NCBI RefSeq assembly: GCF_012926505.1
Contig: NZ_JABBNT010000004.1
Span: forward strand, 434,001-498,000
DNA: 64,000 bases
From: Pacificispira spongiicola
GTDB taxonomy: Bacteria; Pseudomonadota; Alphaproteobacteria; UBA8366; Aestuariispiraceae
Direction: 5' to 3'
Positions 29,106-37,975 of the stretch are shown here, piece after piece. Position 1 is the first letter of the stretch. Every line of letters begins with the position of its first letter. Both the position numbers and the translations under genes were made by a program. A model generated the notes under the pieces. It was given only the letters and a program-made list of their open reading frames with translations, did not search any database and was not told where the DNA came from.

Positions 29106-29247
29106 TGTAGTCTCCTATTCTATCCCATCTGTTCAGAGGTAGGCGTCCACCGGAAGCTTGGCAAGGTGGTCGTCCACGCGACGGTTGGCACGACCGGGGG
29201 CGGCGGCTATAGGAAAGCAGATTTCAGCCTAACCGCGTCAGGGTCTT

Positions 29248-30195
29248 ATGCGCCTTCTGTTCATCACGTCCAACCGCATCGGCGACGCCGTCCTGTCCAC
29301 GGGGCTGCTGGCGCATCTGATTGCGCAAAATCCGGGTATCCGCGTGACGGTCGCGGCGGGACCGGCATCGGCGCCCCTATTCGGCGGCGTGCCGGGTTTG
29401 GAGCGCGTGATCATCGTCCGCAAACAACGGTTCAGCCTGCATTGGTGGAAATTGTGGCGCGCCGTGTCCGGGACGCGCTGGGACATCGCGGTCGACCTGC
29501 GCCGGTCCGCCATTCTGACCTTCTTGCGCGCGGGCCGGAAACTGGTTGTCCCGAAACCGCAGGGCGTCGTGCATCGCCTCGACCTTCTGGGCTCCATGGT
29601 GGGACGTTCGGACGATCCGCCGCTACCGACATTGTGGTGGAATGTGCCCCATGAGCAGCAGGCTGAAAAGCTGCTGTCGGATGGCGATGGTCCGGTGCTG
29701 GCGGTCGGGCCGACGGCAAACTGGCAGGGTAAAGTCTGGCCGGCGGAAAACTTCGTGGAAATCATCGCGCGGTTGACGGCGGCGGACGGGCCGCTGCCGG
29801 GCGCGCGGGTGGCCGTCTTCGGCGGACCGGACGAACGGCTGCAGGCCAATCCGGTCATTGCCGCGATTCCGCGCAACCGGCGCATCGACGTGGTCGGGAA
29901 GATCGACCTCTTAACCGCGGCGGCCCTGCTGTCGCGGGTGCAGCTTTACATCGGCAACGATTCCGGGTTGATGCATATGGCGGCGGCGGTGCGTGTGCCG
30001 GTCCTGGGCCTGTTCGGACCGTCTAAGGACGACCTCTACGCCCCGCGCGGACCAAAGGCGCGGGCCCTGCGTACACCTGAAAGTATGGAAGAGCTGATCG
30101 GCTTCGACGGTTACGACCGCCACACGGTCGGATCGCTGATGACCAGCCTGACCGTTGACCGGGTGGTTGAGGCGGCGACGGAGATGCTGCGTTAA
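29248..30195 (+). CDS. Glycosyltransferase family 9 (heptosyltransferase-like)
   Basis: The 315-residue protein is a GT9 (GT-B fold) enzyme, the family that adds heptose to lipopolysaccharide inner core. It begins RLLFITSNRIGDAVLSTGLL (phosphate-loop-like) and has GNDSGLMHMAAA (about 231-242), the donor-binding hallmark, and PTANWQGKVWPAENF. It opens a group of glycosyltransferases, so a role in lipopolysaccharide is likely. Overlaps the GT2 gene tail to tail by 4 bases. Confidence 0.9.
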   Translation: MRLLFITSNRIGDAVLSTGLLAHLIAQNPGIRVTVAAGPASAPLFGGVPGLERVIIVRKQRFSLHWWKLWRAVSGTRWDIAVDLRRSAILTFLRAGRKLVVPKPQGVVHRLDLLGSMVGRSDDPPLPTLWWNVPHEQQAEKLLSDGDGPVLAVGPTANWQGKVWPAENFVEIIARLTAADGPLPGARVAVFGGPDERLQANPVIAAIPRNRRIDVVGKIDLLTAAALLSRVQLYIGNDSGLMHMAAAVRVPVLGLFGPSKDDLYAPRGPKARALRTPESMEELIGFDGYDRHTVGSLMTSLTVDRVVEAATEMLR

Positions 30196-30980
30196 ACGTC
30201 CTGGCCGCGTGCGCGACGGTCCAGGATTTCCTTCGCCTTCACATGGATCAGCAGGCTGTAGGACGCGGCAAAGAATGCCAGCGCGATGCCATAGATCCCT
30301 TCCTTGTATCCCTTGCGGGACACATAGGATTTCCAACCGCGTGAAAAGATGCGGCGCAGCGCCCCGCCCAGGGTCGGCACGGTGTTTTTGTCCACCGCAT
30401 CGCGCGCCATCAGGTCGGTGTAGCGATTCATTCGGTCGATCATGTCCGACAGGTCCCGGTCGACCAGATGGATCAGCCCGTGTTTCAGCGATCCGCGCTT
30501 CGGCCCCGTCGTTAGGGACGGATGCACGCGTTCCGGTCCCCAAATCTTCGCGCCCTTGGAAAACAGCCGCGGTGCGGAGGCCGCCCCGTTATACGCCCCC
30601 CAGCCGTGTTTCACTTCCCGGCCGGATATAACGTTACGGATCGGGATCAAGTACAGACCGTCCGGGCCTTCCGTGATGGTCTTGCGGACCTCCGCCTCGA
30701 CCTCCGGCGTGGCGCGTTCGTCGGCATCGACTTCCAGGATCCAATCGGACGTGCAGGCGTCTATCCCGGTATTCCGGCGCGCGCCTTCCGACTCCCAGGC
30801 TCCCTCGATGACTAGGGCGCCCGCCTTTTCCGCGATGGCCTTGGACGAATCCGTGGTTCGGTCCAGCACGACGACCAGCTGATCCGCGAAAGAAAGCGAG
30901 GTCAGGCAGTCGGGCAGCATCGCTTCTTCGTTGCGGGCCACGACAAGGCAGGAAAGGGTTGGTCCGGCGTTTTGCGTCAT
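30192..30980 (-). CDS. Glycosyltransferase family 2 (WaaE/KdtX-like)
   Basis: The 262-residue GT-A enzyme has LVVARNEEAMLPDCLTSLS, VVVLDRTTDSS and the metal-binding DVDAD-like LEVDADERA (about 96). The gene-family pattern with GARRNTGID fits WaaE/KdtX-type beta-1,4-glucosyltransferases of the lipopolysaccharide core. It is divergent from the GT4 gene. ATG 30980 was chosen over a TTG nine codons upstream. Confidence 0.88.
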   Translation of the reverse strand: MTQNAGPTLSCLVVARNEEAMLPDCLTSLSFADQLVVVLDRTTDSSKAIAEKAGALVIEGAWESEGARRNTGIDACTSDWILEVDADERATPEVEAEVRKTITEGPDGLYLIPIRNVISGREVKHGWGAYNGAASAPRLFSKGAKIWGPERVHPSLTTGPKRGSLKHGLIHLVDRDLSDMIDRMNRYTDLMARDAVDKNTVPTLGGALRRIFSRGWKSYVSRKGYKEGIYGIALAFFAASYSLLIHVKAKEILDRRARGQDV

Positions 30981-31105
30981 GGCTTCGCTATATCGAAGAT
31001 TTCCCAATGCGGAAAGTCAGGATTGGTTGCACCCGACCCGACGCGGCGATAGAGTTCGCCTCCCATATTCAAGCACGGCTGCGGCTTTCCGTACGACATG
31101 ATCGC

Positions 31106-32233
31106 ATGAGCGACCCCAACTCTCGACAATCGACTCCCCCGGACACTCCCCCGGACTCTTCTGCTGAGGATTCCGTTGACGGCCCTGAGCCTGCGAGTTC
31201 GCAGCCGAAGGTCTTGCAAGTCATGGCCGGTGCCGAAACCGGCGGCGCGGAAGCATTCTTCACCCGTTTGACCTGCGCCTTGACCCGCGCCGGGCAGGAC
31301 CAGCAGGCGGTGATCCGAACCCATCCCGCGCGCCGCGCGGCACTGGAGGAAGCGGGCGTTCCGGTGACGGAACTGCCGTTTGGCGGTAAATTCGACCTGC
31401 GCACCAAAAAATCTCTGAAGAAAATCGCTAAGGCTTTCGACCCGGATATCGTTCTTGTCTGGATGAATCGCGCCGCGAAGGTTGCGCCCAAGGGCGACTG
31501 GACGGTGGTCGGACGCCTGGGCGGTTACTACAAGCTGAAGAACTACAAACGCTGCGATCATCTGATCGCGAACACGCAGGATATTCGCGATTACCTGCTG
31601 CGCGAAGGCTGGCCGGCCGAACGTGCGTGGTATCTGCCGAACTTCGTCGATGATCGGCGGATGCCGCCGGTGGACCGTGCATCCCTGGACACGCCGGAAG
31701 GCGTGCCGCTGTTGCTTTGCCTGGGGCGGTTGCACGTCAACAAGGGCTTCGACACAGCGCTGGAGACACTTGCGAAACTGCCGGAGGCCTATCTGTGGAT
31801 CGCCGGTGAAGGGCGGGAAGAATCGGCGCTGAAAGAACTCGCCGGGCGCCTGGGCGTGGCCCATCGCGTTCGCTTCCTGGGTTGGCGGGACGACGCGCCG
31901 GCCTTGCTGGCGGCGGCGGATGTTTTCTTCTGTTCGTCGCGCCACGAACCGTTGGGCAATATCGTGCTGGAAGCTTGGGCACAGGGCGTGCCGATCGTCG
32001 CCGCCGCGTCGCAAGGACCGTCGCAGTTGATCAAGGACGGCAAGACCGGTCTGCTGGCTCCCGTGGACAACCCGGACGCGCTGGCGAAGGCATTCCGCCG
32101 CCTGCTGGACGACCGGGCGCTGGGTCACGACATGGCCGGACAGGCGCATGAACAGTTTACGCAGCATTTCTCCGAAGGGCCTGTCGTCGCCGCCTATCAG
32201 CGGTTCTTCGACGCTGTCGCCCGCAAACGGTAA
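31106..32233 (+). CDS. Glycosyltransferase family 4
   Basis: The 375-residue GT-B enzyme has an N-terminal Asp/Ser/Pro-rich disordered segment (1-32), an acceptor domain with GAETGGAEAFFTRL, and a donor domain with LLCLGRLHVNKGFDTAL and the E-x7-E motif in SSRHEPLGNIVLEAWA. The start of 31106 is uncertain because the frame is open upstream. It shares the surface-glycan neighbourhood with GT9, GT2 and the asparagine synthase-like gene, which follows after 8 bases. Confidence 0.9.
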   Translation: MSDPNSRQSTPPDTPPDSSAEDSVDGPEPASSQPKVLQVMAGAETGGAEAFFTRLTCALTRAGQDQQAVIRTHPARRAALEEAGVPVTELPFGGKFDLRTKKSLKKIAKAFDPDIVLVWMNRAAKVAPKGDWTVVGRLGGYYKLKNYKRCDHLIANTQDIRDYLLREGWPAERAWYLPNFVDDRRMPPVDRASLDTPEGVPLLLCLGRLHVNKGFDTALETLAKLPEAYLWIAGEGREESALKELAGRLGVAHRVRFLGWRDDAPALLAAADVFFCSSRHEPLGNIVLEAWAQGVPIVAAASQGPSQLIKDGKTGLLAPVDNPDALAKAFRRLLDDRALGHDMAGQAHEQFTQHFSEGPVVAAYQRFFDAVARKR

Positions 32234-32241
32234 GGTCGGTC

Positions 32242-34023
32242 ATGTGCGGGATCGCCGGTATCATGACTCGCGACGGGTCGACGCCGACCGACGGACTGTT
32301 GGACCGGCTGATGCAGGGGTTGACGCATCGGGGCCCTGACGGTAGCGGTCGCCATCTGTCCGGCGATGTCGGTTTGGTGCAGACCCGGCTGGCGATTATC
32401 GATCTGACGACCGGGGATCAGCCGCTGTATGAGCCCGCGGGCGGGGCCTTGGTCGCGAATGGGGAAATCTACAACTACGTCGAATTGAGGGCGGAAATGG
32501 CGGATACGCCATTCCGAACCCAATCCGACTGCGAAACGGCGCTGTTCCTGTATCGTCGCGACGGTGTCCGCTATGCTGATCGCCTGCGCGGCATGTATGC
32601 GATCGCGATCCATGACCCGATGGATGGCGGCAGCCTGATCCTGTCGCGCGATCCTTTCGGGATCAAACCGCTCTACTATATCGAAACGCCGGATTGTTTC
32701 GCCTTCGCGTCCGAACCCGGTGTTTTGCTGAATGCTGGTCTTCACGGTCGGAAGTTGGACGAGGCGTCGCGGGACGAGTTCCTTCAGCTTCAGTTTTCCT
32801 GCGGTCGGACGCTGCCTGTCGCCGGTGTCCAACGGGTTCTTCCCGGTGAGACGCTTGTTATCCGTCAGGGGCGTATCGTCGCCCGCTACCGGCGCGAGGC
32901 ACTGCCCGCCGGGGGCGTCGAAAAACTATCGGAAGCGGATGCCCTGGCGCGGCTGGATACGGCACTGCATGACAGCGTGACGGTGCATCAGCGATCCGAC
33001 GTGCCCTACGGCCTGTTTCTGTCCGGCGGGATCGATTCCAGCGTGTTGCTCAGCCTCATGGCCGAGTTGAACGATCAACCCGTCATCGCCTTCACGGCGG
33101 GGTTCGACGGGGCCGGGGTGCATGACGAACGGGACCATGCACGGATGCTGGCCACTAAATTGGGTGCGCGGCATGAGGAAGTGTCGTTTGGTGAAAAGGA
33201 CTTCCATGCGCTGCTGCCCAGCATTGCCAGCGCTGTTGACGATCCGACGGCGGATTATGCGGTTCTGCCCAGTTGGGCCCTGGCCGAACGGGCGGCGCAG
33301 GACCTGAAGGTCATCCTGTGCGGTGAAGGCGGGGACGAGCTGTTCGCCGGTTATGGCCGCTATCGATCCGTGCTGCGACCCTGGTGGTTGGGTGGTAAGT
33401 CGATGCGCAGTCGCGGTGTGTTTGACCGATTGGGTGTATTGCGCAACGAATCGCGCGATTGGCGGGACAGTATTTACGGGCGGGAAGCCCGCGCCGGACA
33501 GGACCAACGCAACCGGTTGCAAACCGCCCAGGCCGTGGATTGCGAGGATTGGTTGCCGAACGATTTGCTGGTCAAGCTGGACCGCTGCTTGATGGCCCAC
33601 GGGTTGGAGGGGCGCACGCCGTTTCTGGACCCCGCCGTTGCGGAAGCCGCGTTCCGGCTGCCGGACAATCTGAAAATCCGGGACGGGAAGGGCAAGTATC
33701 TGTTGCGCCGGTGGCTTGAAAATCGCCTGCCGGAGGCCAAGCCATTCTCTCCCAAGCGCGGGTTCACGGTGCCTGTCGGTCACTGGATCGCGGCGGATGG
33801 TGACCGCCTGGGGGCGGCTGTCGCGGCGCAGGACAGCATTCAGGCCATCGCCCATCCCGATCGGGTGCGGGGCTTGTTCCGCGCGGCGGAAAAGAAACGC
33901 GAGGGGCAGGCGGCTTGGTTGCTTCTGTTCTATGCACTGTGGCACAAGTCCGTGATCGCCGGACAGGACATACGCGGCGCATCGATCTTGGACGCATTGG
34001 ACGGAACGGGGACAGGCGCATGA
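32242..34023 (+). CDS. asnB: Asparagine synthase (glutamine-hydrolysing)-like protein
   Basis: The 593-residue protein has an N-terminal class II glutaminase with catalytic Cys2 (MCGIAGI), HRGPDGSG and NGEIYNY, and a C-terminal ATP-pyrophosphatase with [12 protein letters not shown] (about 257-268). It makes asparagine from aspartate or amidates a sugar acid. The location directly after a GT4 gene fits a role in sugar modification as well as primary metabolism. pyrC starts in its stop codon (ATGA). A second, only moderately similar homologue lies at 46858. Confidence 0.92.
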   Translation: MCGIAGIMTRDGSTPTDGLLDRLMQGLTHRGPDGSGRHLSGDVGLVQTRLAIIDLTTGDQPLYEPAGGALVANGEIYNYVELRAEMADTPFRTQSDCETALFLYRRDGVRYADRLRGMYAIAIHDPMDGGSLILSRDPFGIKPLYYIETPDCFAFASEPGVLLNAGLHGRKLDEASRDEFLQLQFSCGRTLPVAGVQRVLPGETLVIRQGRIVARYRREALPAGGVEKLSEADALARLDTALHDSVTVHQRSDVPYGLFLSGGIDSSVLLSLMAELNDQPVIAFTAGFDGAGVHDERDHARMLATKLGARHEEVSFGEKDFHALLPSIASAVDDPTADYAVLPSWALAERAAQDLKVILCGEGGDELFAGYGRYRSVLRPWWLGGKSMRSRGVFDRLGVLRNESRDWRDSIYGREARAGQDQRNRLQTAQAVDCEDWLPNDLLVKLDRCLMAHGLEGRTPFLDPAVAEAAFRLPDNLKIRDGKGKYLLRRWLENRLPEAKPFSPKRGFTVPVGHWIAADGDRLGAAVAAQDSIQAIAHPDRVRGLFRAAEKKREGQAAWLLLFYALWHKSVIAGQDIRGASILDALDGTGTGA

Positions 34024-35057
34024 CCGCAATGGAACTGACGATCAAGCGGCCGGACGACTGGCACATACACTTTCGCGACGGGGCGATGTTGTCGGCGGTG
34101 GTGCCGGAAACGGCGCGGGTCTTCGGTCGGGCGATCGTCATGCCGAATCTGGTCCCGCCGGTGGTGACGCGCGCCGATGCGACGGCCTATCGCGACAGGG
34201 TGCTGGCCGCCGTGCCGGACGGATCCGACTTCACCCCGCTGATGACGGCCTATATGACCGAAAAGACGGACGCCGACGATATCGCGGCGGGGTTCGAGGC
34301 AGGCGAGCTGACGGCGGTGAAGCTCTATCCGGCGGGGGCGACGACGAATTCCGACGCGGGGGTCCGGGACATCCGAAAGGTCGAACCCGTGCTGAAGCGC
34401 ATGGCGGAAATCGGTATGCCGCTGTTGGTCCATGGGGAAGTCACCGACCCGATGGTCGATATCTTCGATCGGGAAGCGGTCTTCATCGAGGTGGTGTTAA
34501 AGCCGCTGATGGACCGGATTCCGGATTTGAAGGTGGTGATGGAGCATATCACGACCAAACAGGCCGCCGATTTTGTGCAGGAATCGGGCGACAATCTGGC
34601 CGCGACGGTGACGCCGCACCACATGGAGATCAACCGGACGGATATGTTCCGGGGCGGGATCCGACCGCATCTCTATTGCCTGCCGATCGCGAAACGGGAA
34701 GGGCACAGACTTGCCGTCCGGGAAGCGGCGGTCAGCGGTCATCCGCGGTTCTTCTTGGGCACGGATTCCGCGCCCCATCCGGTGCATGCGAAGGAAACCG
34801 CCTGCGGCTGCGCCGGTATTTTCAATGCACCGGGGGCGCTGCCGGTCTATGCCGCGATATTCGAGGCGGAAGGCGCCCTGGACCGATTGGAAGCCTTTGC
34901 CAGCCTGAACGGTCCCCGGTTCTATGGCCTTCCGGTCAATGAGGGGACTGTCACGTTGATCCGCGAACCAACGGTTCAGATCGACGGGATAACGGTCGGG
35001 GACGATCGCATCCTGGCCTATCGCGCCGGCGAAACGCTGGCCTGGACCGTGCGCTAA
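34020..35057 (+). CDS. pyrC: Dihydroorotase (class II)
   Basis: PyrC cyclises carbamoyl aspartate to dihydroorotate in pyrimidine synthesis. The 345-residue protein has the metal-binding HxH in [10 protein letters not shown], the carboxylated lysine in AVKLYPAG (about 100), and [12 protein letters not shown]. It fits the homodimeric class II type of E. coli PyrC (348 residues). Translation is coupled to asnB by ATGA overlap. An intrinsic terminator follows. Confidence 0.96.
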   Translation: MTAMELTIKRPDDWHIHFRDGAMLSAVVPETARVFGRAIVMPNLVPPVVTRADATAYRDRVLAAVPDGSDFTPLMTAYMTEKTDADDIAAGFEAGELTAVKLYPAGATTNSDAGVRDIRKVEPVLKRMAEIGMPLLVHGEVTDPMVDIFDREAVFIEVVLKPLMDRIPDLKVVMEHITTKQAADFVQESGDNLAATVTPHHMEINRTDMFRGGIRPHLYCLPIAKREGHRLAVREAAVSGHPRFFLGTDSAPHPVHAKETACGCAGIFNAPGALPVYAAIFEAEGALDRLEAFASLNGPRFYGLPVNEGTVTLIREPTVQIDGITVGDDRILAYRAGETLAWTVR

Positions 35058-35059
35058 AA

Positions 35060-35078
35060 GGGGGCGGCTTTCGCCCCC
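35060..35078. terminator. Intrinsic-type terminator between pyrC and the aminotransferase gene
   Basis: A 7-base-pair GC-rich stem (GGGGGCG / CGCCCCC) with a 5-base loop lies between two convergent genes. There is only a weak T-tract on each side. Confidence 0.6.
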
Positions 35079-35088
35079 CTAAACCACA

Positions 35089-35925
35089 TTATGCGTGGGA
35101 AAACTCCCAATACAGTTCGCGGGCCAGCTGGTATTTCGGTCCCGGTTGCAGATCGCGGCCCTCATAGTGCTTCACAGGCATGACCTTGCCGTAATTCCCG
35201 GTATTGAAGATTTCGTCCGCGCTTTCCAGGTCCGCCGGGGTGACGCGGCCTTCGACCACCGTTTCTCCCTTGTCGCGCAGCAATTTGATGACGCGCTGGC
35301 GCGTGATGCCGTTCAGGAAGGTGCCGTTGACGGCGGGGGTCATAACCACTCCGTCCTTGGCCATGAACAGGTTGGCGGTCGCGAATTCTGCGATATTGCC
35401 GATCGGGTCCATCATCACCGCATTGTCGAAGCCTTTGGCGCGGGCCTCCGCCAAGGCGCGTCCGGCATTCGGGTACAGGCAGGACGCCTTCGCATCCGTC
35501 GGCGCCATGGACGGCATCGGACGCCGTAGGGTGGACAGGCAGGCGGAAAAACCGTCCGTGCCCGGCATGGGCAGCGGGTTGACCGTCAGGGCGAACTGCG
35601 TGGAGCTGGGGTCCGGCGCGACAAAGCCGTTTTCCGCCCAGAACATGGGGCGGATATAAAGCGCGGTATCCGTCGAAAACTGCTTCACGCCTTCAAGCGC
35701 GATTTCCTGGATTTCTTCCCATCGCAAGGTGGGGGCTAGCCCCAGCGCGATTCCGCTGCGCACCGCGCGCTGACAGTGCAGGTCCAGGTCCGGCGTTACC
35801 CCTTCGAAGGCGCGCGCCCCGTCGAAGATCATGGAAGACAGCCAAACCCCGTGGGACATGGAACTCCACAACGGCGCATTCGCGTCCATCCACTGGCCGT
35901 TATAGAAAGTAATCGGTTGCGACAT
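35089..35925 (-). CDS. Class IV aminotransferase (branched-chain amino acid aminotransferase-like)
   Basis: The 278-residue PLP enzyme matches branched-chain aminotransferases of alphaproteobacteria. The Schiff-base lysine is in DAKASCLYPN (about 147) and EFATANLFM is the PLP-phosphate side. It is shorter than IlvE of E. coli (309) and could instead be a D-amino acid transaminase or 4-amino-4-deoxychorismate lyase relative. The upstream gene on this strand is the HTH-S24-like regulator, 39 bases away. Confidence 0.85.
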   Translation of the reverse strand: MSQPITFYNGQWMDANAPLWSSMSHGVWLSSMIFDGARAFEGVTPDLDLHCQRAVRSGIALGLAPTLRWEEIQEIALEGVKQFSTDTALYIRPMFWAENGFVAPDPSSTQFALTVNPLPMPGTDGFSACLSTLRRPMPSMAPTDAKASCLYPNAGRALAEARAKGFDNAVMMDPIGNIAEFATANLFMAKDGVVMTPAVNGTFLNGITRQRVIKLLRDKGETVVEGRVTPADLESADEIFNTGNYGKVMPVKHYEGRDLQPGPKYQLARELYWEFSHA

Positions 35926-35964
35926 GGCTGTTCCCTCGCGATAGGCGTTATCTGATAGTTCGGT

Positions 35965-36588
35965 CTATTGGCGGACCCAGGCGATCCGGGCAATCCATGA
36001 AATGTCCTGCGCCGGGATCGTTTCAGGGGCGCCGCCTTGAGGCAAGGATATATCTATCGTGAAAGGAGATTGCCGCGACAAGATGCCCAGTTTCAAGGCA
36101 TCCCCTTGGCGGAAGGCGACCCGGTCGTCGCGATGGATACTCATCCCCGGGGCGCAGACGATCAAATCGCCCTGACGATAGACAGGGGTGTAGTGATCGA
36201 CATCGACGACCAAACCGAAGCAACGCGGGTCAGGCAAGTCCGGAAACAGGACGCGTTCCCATTTCGGACCGGACGGAAAGCCGTCCGTATCGTATTGTTC
36301 CGAATCCGCGGCGTTTCGCATGGACATGCAGGGCAGGCGGAATCCGGCGCGGCTGGACGGGTCCGCATACATGAAATCCACGAAGTCGCCGATGGATATC
36401 TCCGCAACCTTCAGGACCTTTGCCAGGCTGTCCATGGACGGCCAGCGCAATCGCCCGTCGGGATTGGTGCGTCTGCCTGTGCTGAATACCGCTTGATCCA
36501 ATCCCGCCATGCGGGCCAGTCGGGAGGGGGTGACCCCGATTTCGTGGGCAAGGCGATCTATTCCACGCCAAACGTCTTCCTGTTTCAT
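35965..36588 (-). CDS. HTH-S24-type repressor-like regulator without catalytic serine
   Basis: The 207-residue protein has an N-terminal HTH (about 1-72) and a C-terminal LexA/S24-like domain (about 120-207). Its HTH is close to that of a family widespread in Rhodospirillales (DRLAHEIGVTPSRLARMAGL, RWPSMDSLAKVLK). In that family the S24 motif reads GDSMEPVY; here it reads VDHYTPVY (130-137), so the nucleophile Ser is His132. A Lys is present near the expected place (Lys166), one position out. It lies head to head with the phage-like operon, so it probably represses it, but cannot self-cleave in the LexA way. No other start than ATG 36588 is needed. Confidence 0.8.
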   Translation of the reverse strand: MKQEDVWRGIDRLAHEIGVTPSRLARMAGLDQAVFSTGRRTNPDGRLRWPSMDSLAKVLKVAEISIGDFVDFMYADPSSRAGFRLPCMSMRNAADSEQYDTDGFPSGPKWERVLFPDLPDPRCFGLVVDVDHYTPVYRQGDLIVCAPGMSIHRDDRVAFRQGDALKLGILSRQSPFTIDISLPQGGAPETIPAQDISWIARIAWVRQ

Positions 36589-36756
36589 AACAGTCCTCAA
36601 AAAACGCGCCCCGAACCGGGATAAATCTTTCCACGAAGAAAAACAATGGCGGAACGTCGGGCGGGGTGCGGTATCTTGGCACGACGAAAGGCGGTTTCGG
36701 AATGTGGCGGATGAAACGAATATGGTTGAAATGGAGAATATCAGAAAAATACACAA

Positions 36757-36785
36757 TTGACGATAGAACATAGAGGGTATAAATA
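36757..36785 (+). promoter_or_regulatory. Candidate promoter of the phage-like operon
   Basis: TTGACG (36757-36762) and TAAATA (36780-36785) are 17 bases apart, about 50 bases before the first operon gene. The site lies between the divergent regulator and the operon, in a locally AT-rich stretch, so it is a good place for the regulator to act. Confidence 0.45.
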
Positions 36786-36836
36786 ATGCTCGCTTGACGG
36801 ATGATTTGTCCCCGGCCAAAGCCAGGGAGTGTATGG

Positions 36837-37244
36837 ATGATTCAATCGAGATTCGTCCTGAATTCAGGTGATGAGCGTGAGAGGCCGGATGGTCCGACAT
36901 CTTTCGCGTTGGCGGAGGAAGCGTGGCTTCGAGCGTCCGCGCGCCTGAAGCGGTTCTCCGATCCGGGGATCGGGCAGGCAGATCGCCGACTTTTTCGAGA
37001 TCCAGAGGGTATCGTTTCCGTCCTGTCCCGCTTGCGGCGGCAACAACGCTTGACGCAAAGGGAGGTCGAAACTCTGTGCCGGTTCGGAGACCTGAACCGT
37101 CCGCCGGACAAGCGTGTGCCAAACGAATGGGAAAGCGCGCAATTGTGGCATGGCGCGCTTGAGAAGGCGGCGGGTGCGATGCGTGACAAGCGAGCCGCCG
37201 CGCGCGGCATGTCGACATCGGGAAAGGATGCCGGGCATGGATAA
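36837..37244 (+). CDS. Hypothetical protein, first gene of phage-like operon
   Basis: The 135-residue protein is basic and mostly helical, starting MIQSRFVLNSG, with VSVLSRLRRQQRLTQREVETLCRFGD-type helices in the middle (here shown only in part) and a Lys/Arg-rich tail. GGGAG lies 7 bases before ATG 36837. It may bind DNA but I do not recognise the family. It could be a diverged small terminase-like or DUF6456-like protein; that is a guess. It overlaps the next gene by 8 bases. Confidence 0.6.
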   Translation: MIQSRFVLNSGDERERPDGPTSFALAEEAWLRASARLKRFSDPGIGQADRRLFRDPEGIVSVLSRLRRQQRLTQREVETLCRFGDLNRPPDKRVPNEWESAQLWHGALEKAAGAMRDKRAAARGMSTSGKDAGHG

Positions 37245-37668
37245 CTGGCTTGATGCCGGTCATGGCCGGCGCCCGGCGATCGTCGTCTATTCGGACAATT
37301 CGGATATGATTCTGCTGCGCCCGCTCAAACGTGGGTTTCGGCATTGTTTCGTCATGGTGTCCGTTGGATCGCTGTGGGTCATGGTCGATCCGTTAAGTCA
37401 TCGGACCCTTCTGGCGGTAACGGACCTTCACGGATTGTGCGACCATTTGATCGCCCTGCATCACACGGGCCGACGCTGTCAGGCCGTTACGACGACGCCA
37501 TACCCGAAGCGCGGAATCCTGCTGCGACCCTTTACCTGTGTCGAGGCCGTGAAGCGCATTCTGGGCGTGTCGGCGATGAATGTTCTCACAACGTTCCAGT
37601 TATATAAGCATAATAACAAAAACAAATTGACAACAAATATGATTAAGGGTAAGGACAGTGTGGGCTGA
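37237..37668 (+). CDS. Hypothetical protein resembling a permuted papain-like (NlpC/P60) enzyme
   Basis: The 143-residue protein has a His-containing segment LKRGFRHCFVMV (about 31-42), then WVMVDPLSHRT (about 48-58), and near the C-terminus RPFTCVEAVKRILG (about 96-109). The order His, Asp/Asn, then Cys at the start of a helix is the order of circularly permuted NlpC/P60 and LRAT enzymes. Proteins of this kind occur beside portal genes in alphaproteobacterial phages as far as I recall. Function is unproven. The start overlaps the preceding gene (ATGGATAA). Confidence 0.6.
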   Translation: MDNWLDAGHGRRPAIVVYSDNSDMILLRPLKRGFRHCFVMVSVGSLWVMVDPLSHRTLLAVTDLHGLCDHLIALHHTGRRCQAVTTTPYPKRGILLRPFTCVEAVKRILGVSAMNVLTTFQLYKHNNKNKLTTNMIKGKDSVG

Positions 37669-37771
37669 CCGAATGTGCCTTCCGATGCTTAGTGCAGGGA
37701 AACCTGTTTGTAGATGCGTCTAAGCAAGACGGTCGGTTGGACGTTGTGAAAAGGAACAAAAGGAGAAAATA

Positions 37772-37975
37772 ATGGGCGGTTTATTGAGCTCTCCATCCCC
37801 GGCGGCACCGGTCGCCGTACCGGAACCGGTGGATACGGAAGCGGAAGAACGCAAACGGCGGCTTGAAGATATGGATCGCCGTCGCCGGGGGCGTAGCGGA
37901 ACAATCGCCACGGGCTATCGCGGTATTCTGAACGAATCCCGCGGCAGCGCCGGCAAGTCCTTGTTGGGGGAATGA
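37772..37975 (+). CDS. Small phage-associated linker protein upstream of the portal
   Basis: The 67-residue protein has a Pro-rich N-terminus (MGGLLSSPSPAAP), a basic charged middle (EERKRRLEDMDRRRRGR), and a tail ending SAGKSLLGE. Small proteins ending in a K-x-LLG motif after a GRSGTI segment are typical just before podovirus-type portals. A strong ribosome-binding site (AAGGAG) precedes it. It overlaps the portal start by ATGA. Confidence 0.75.
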   Translation: MGGLLSSPSPAAPVAVPEPVDTEAEERKRRLEDMDRRRRGRSGTIATGYRGILNESRGSAGKSLLGE

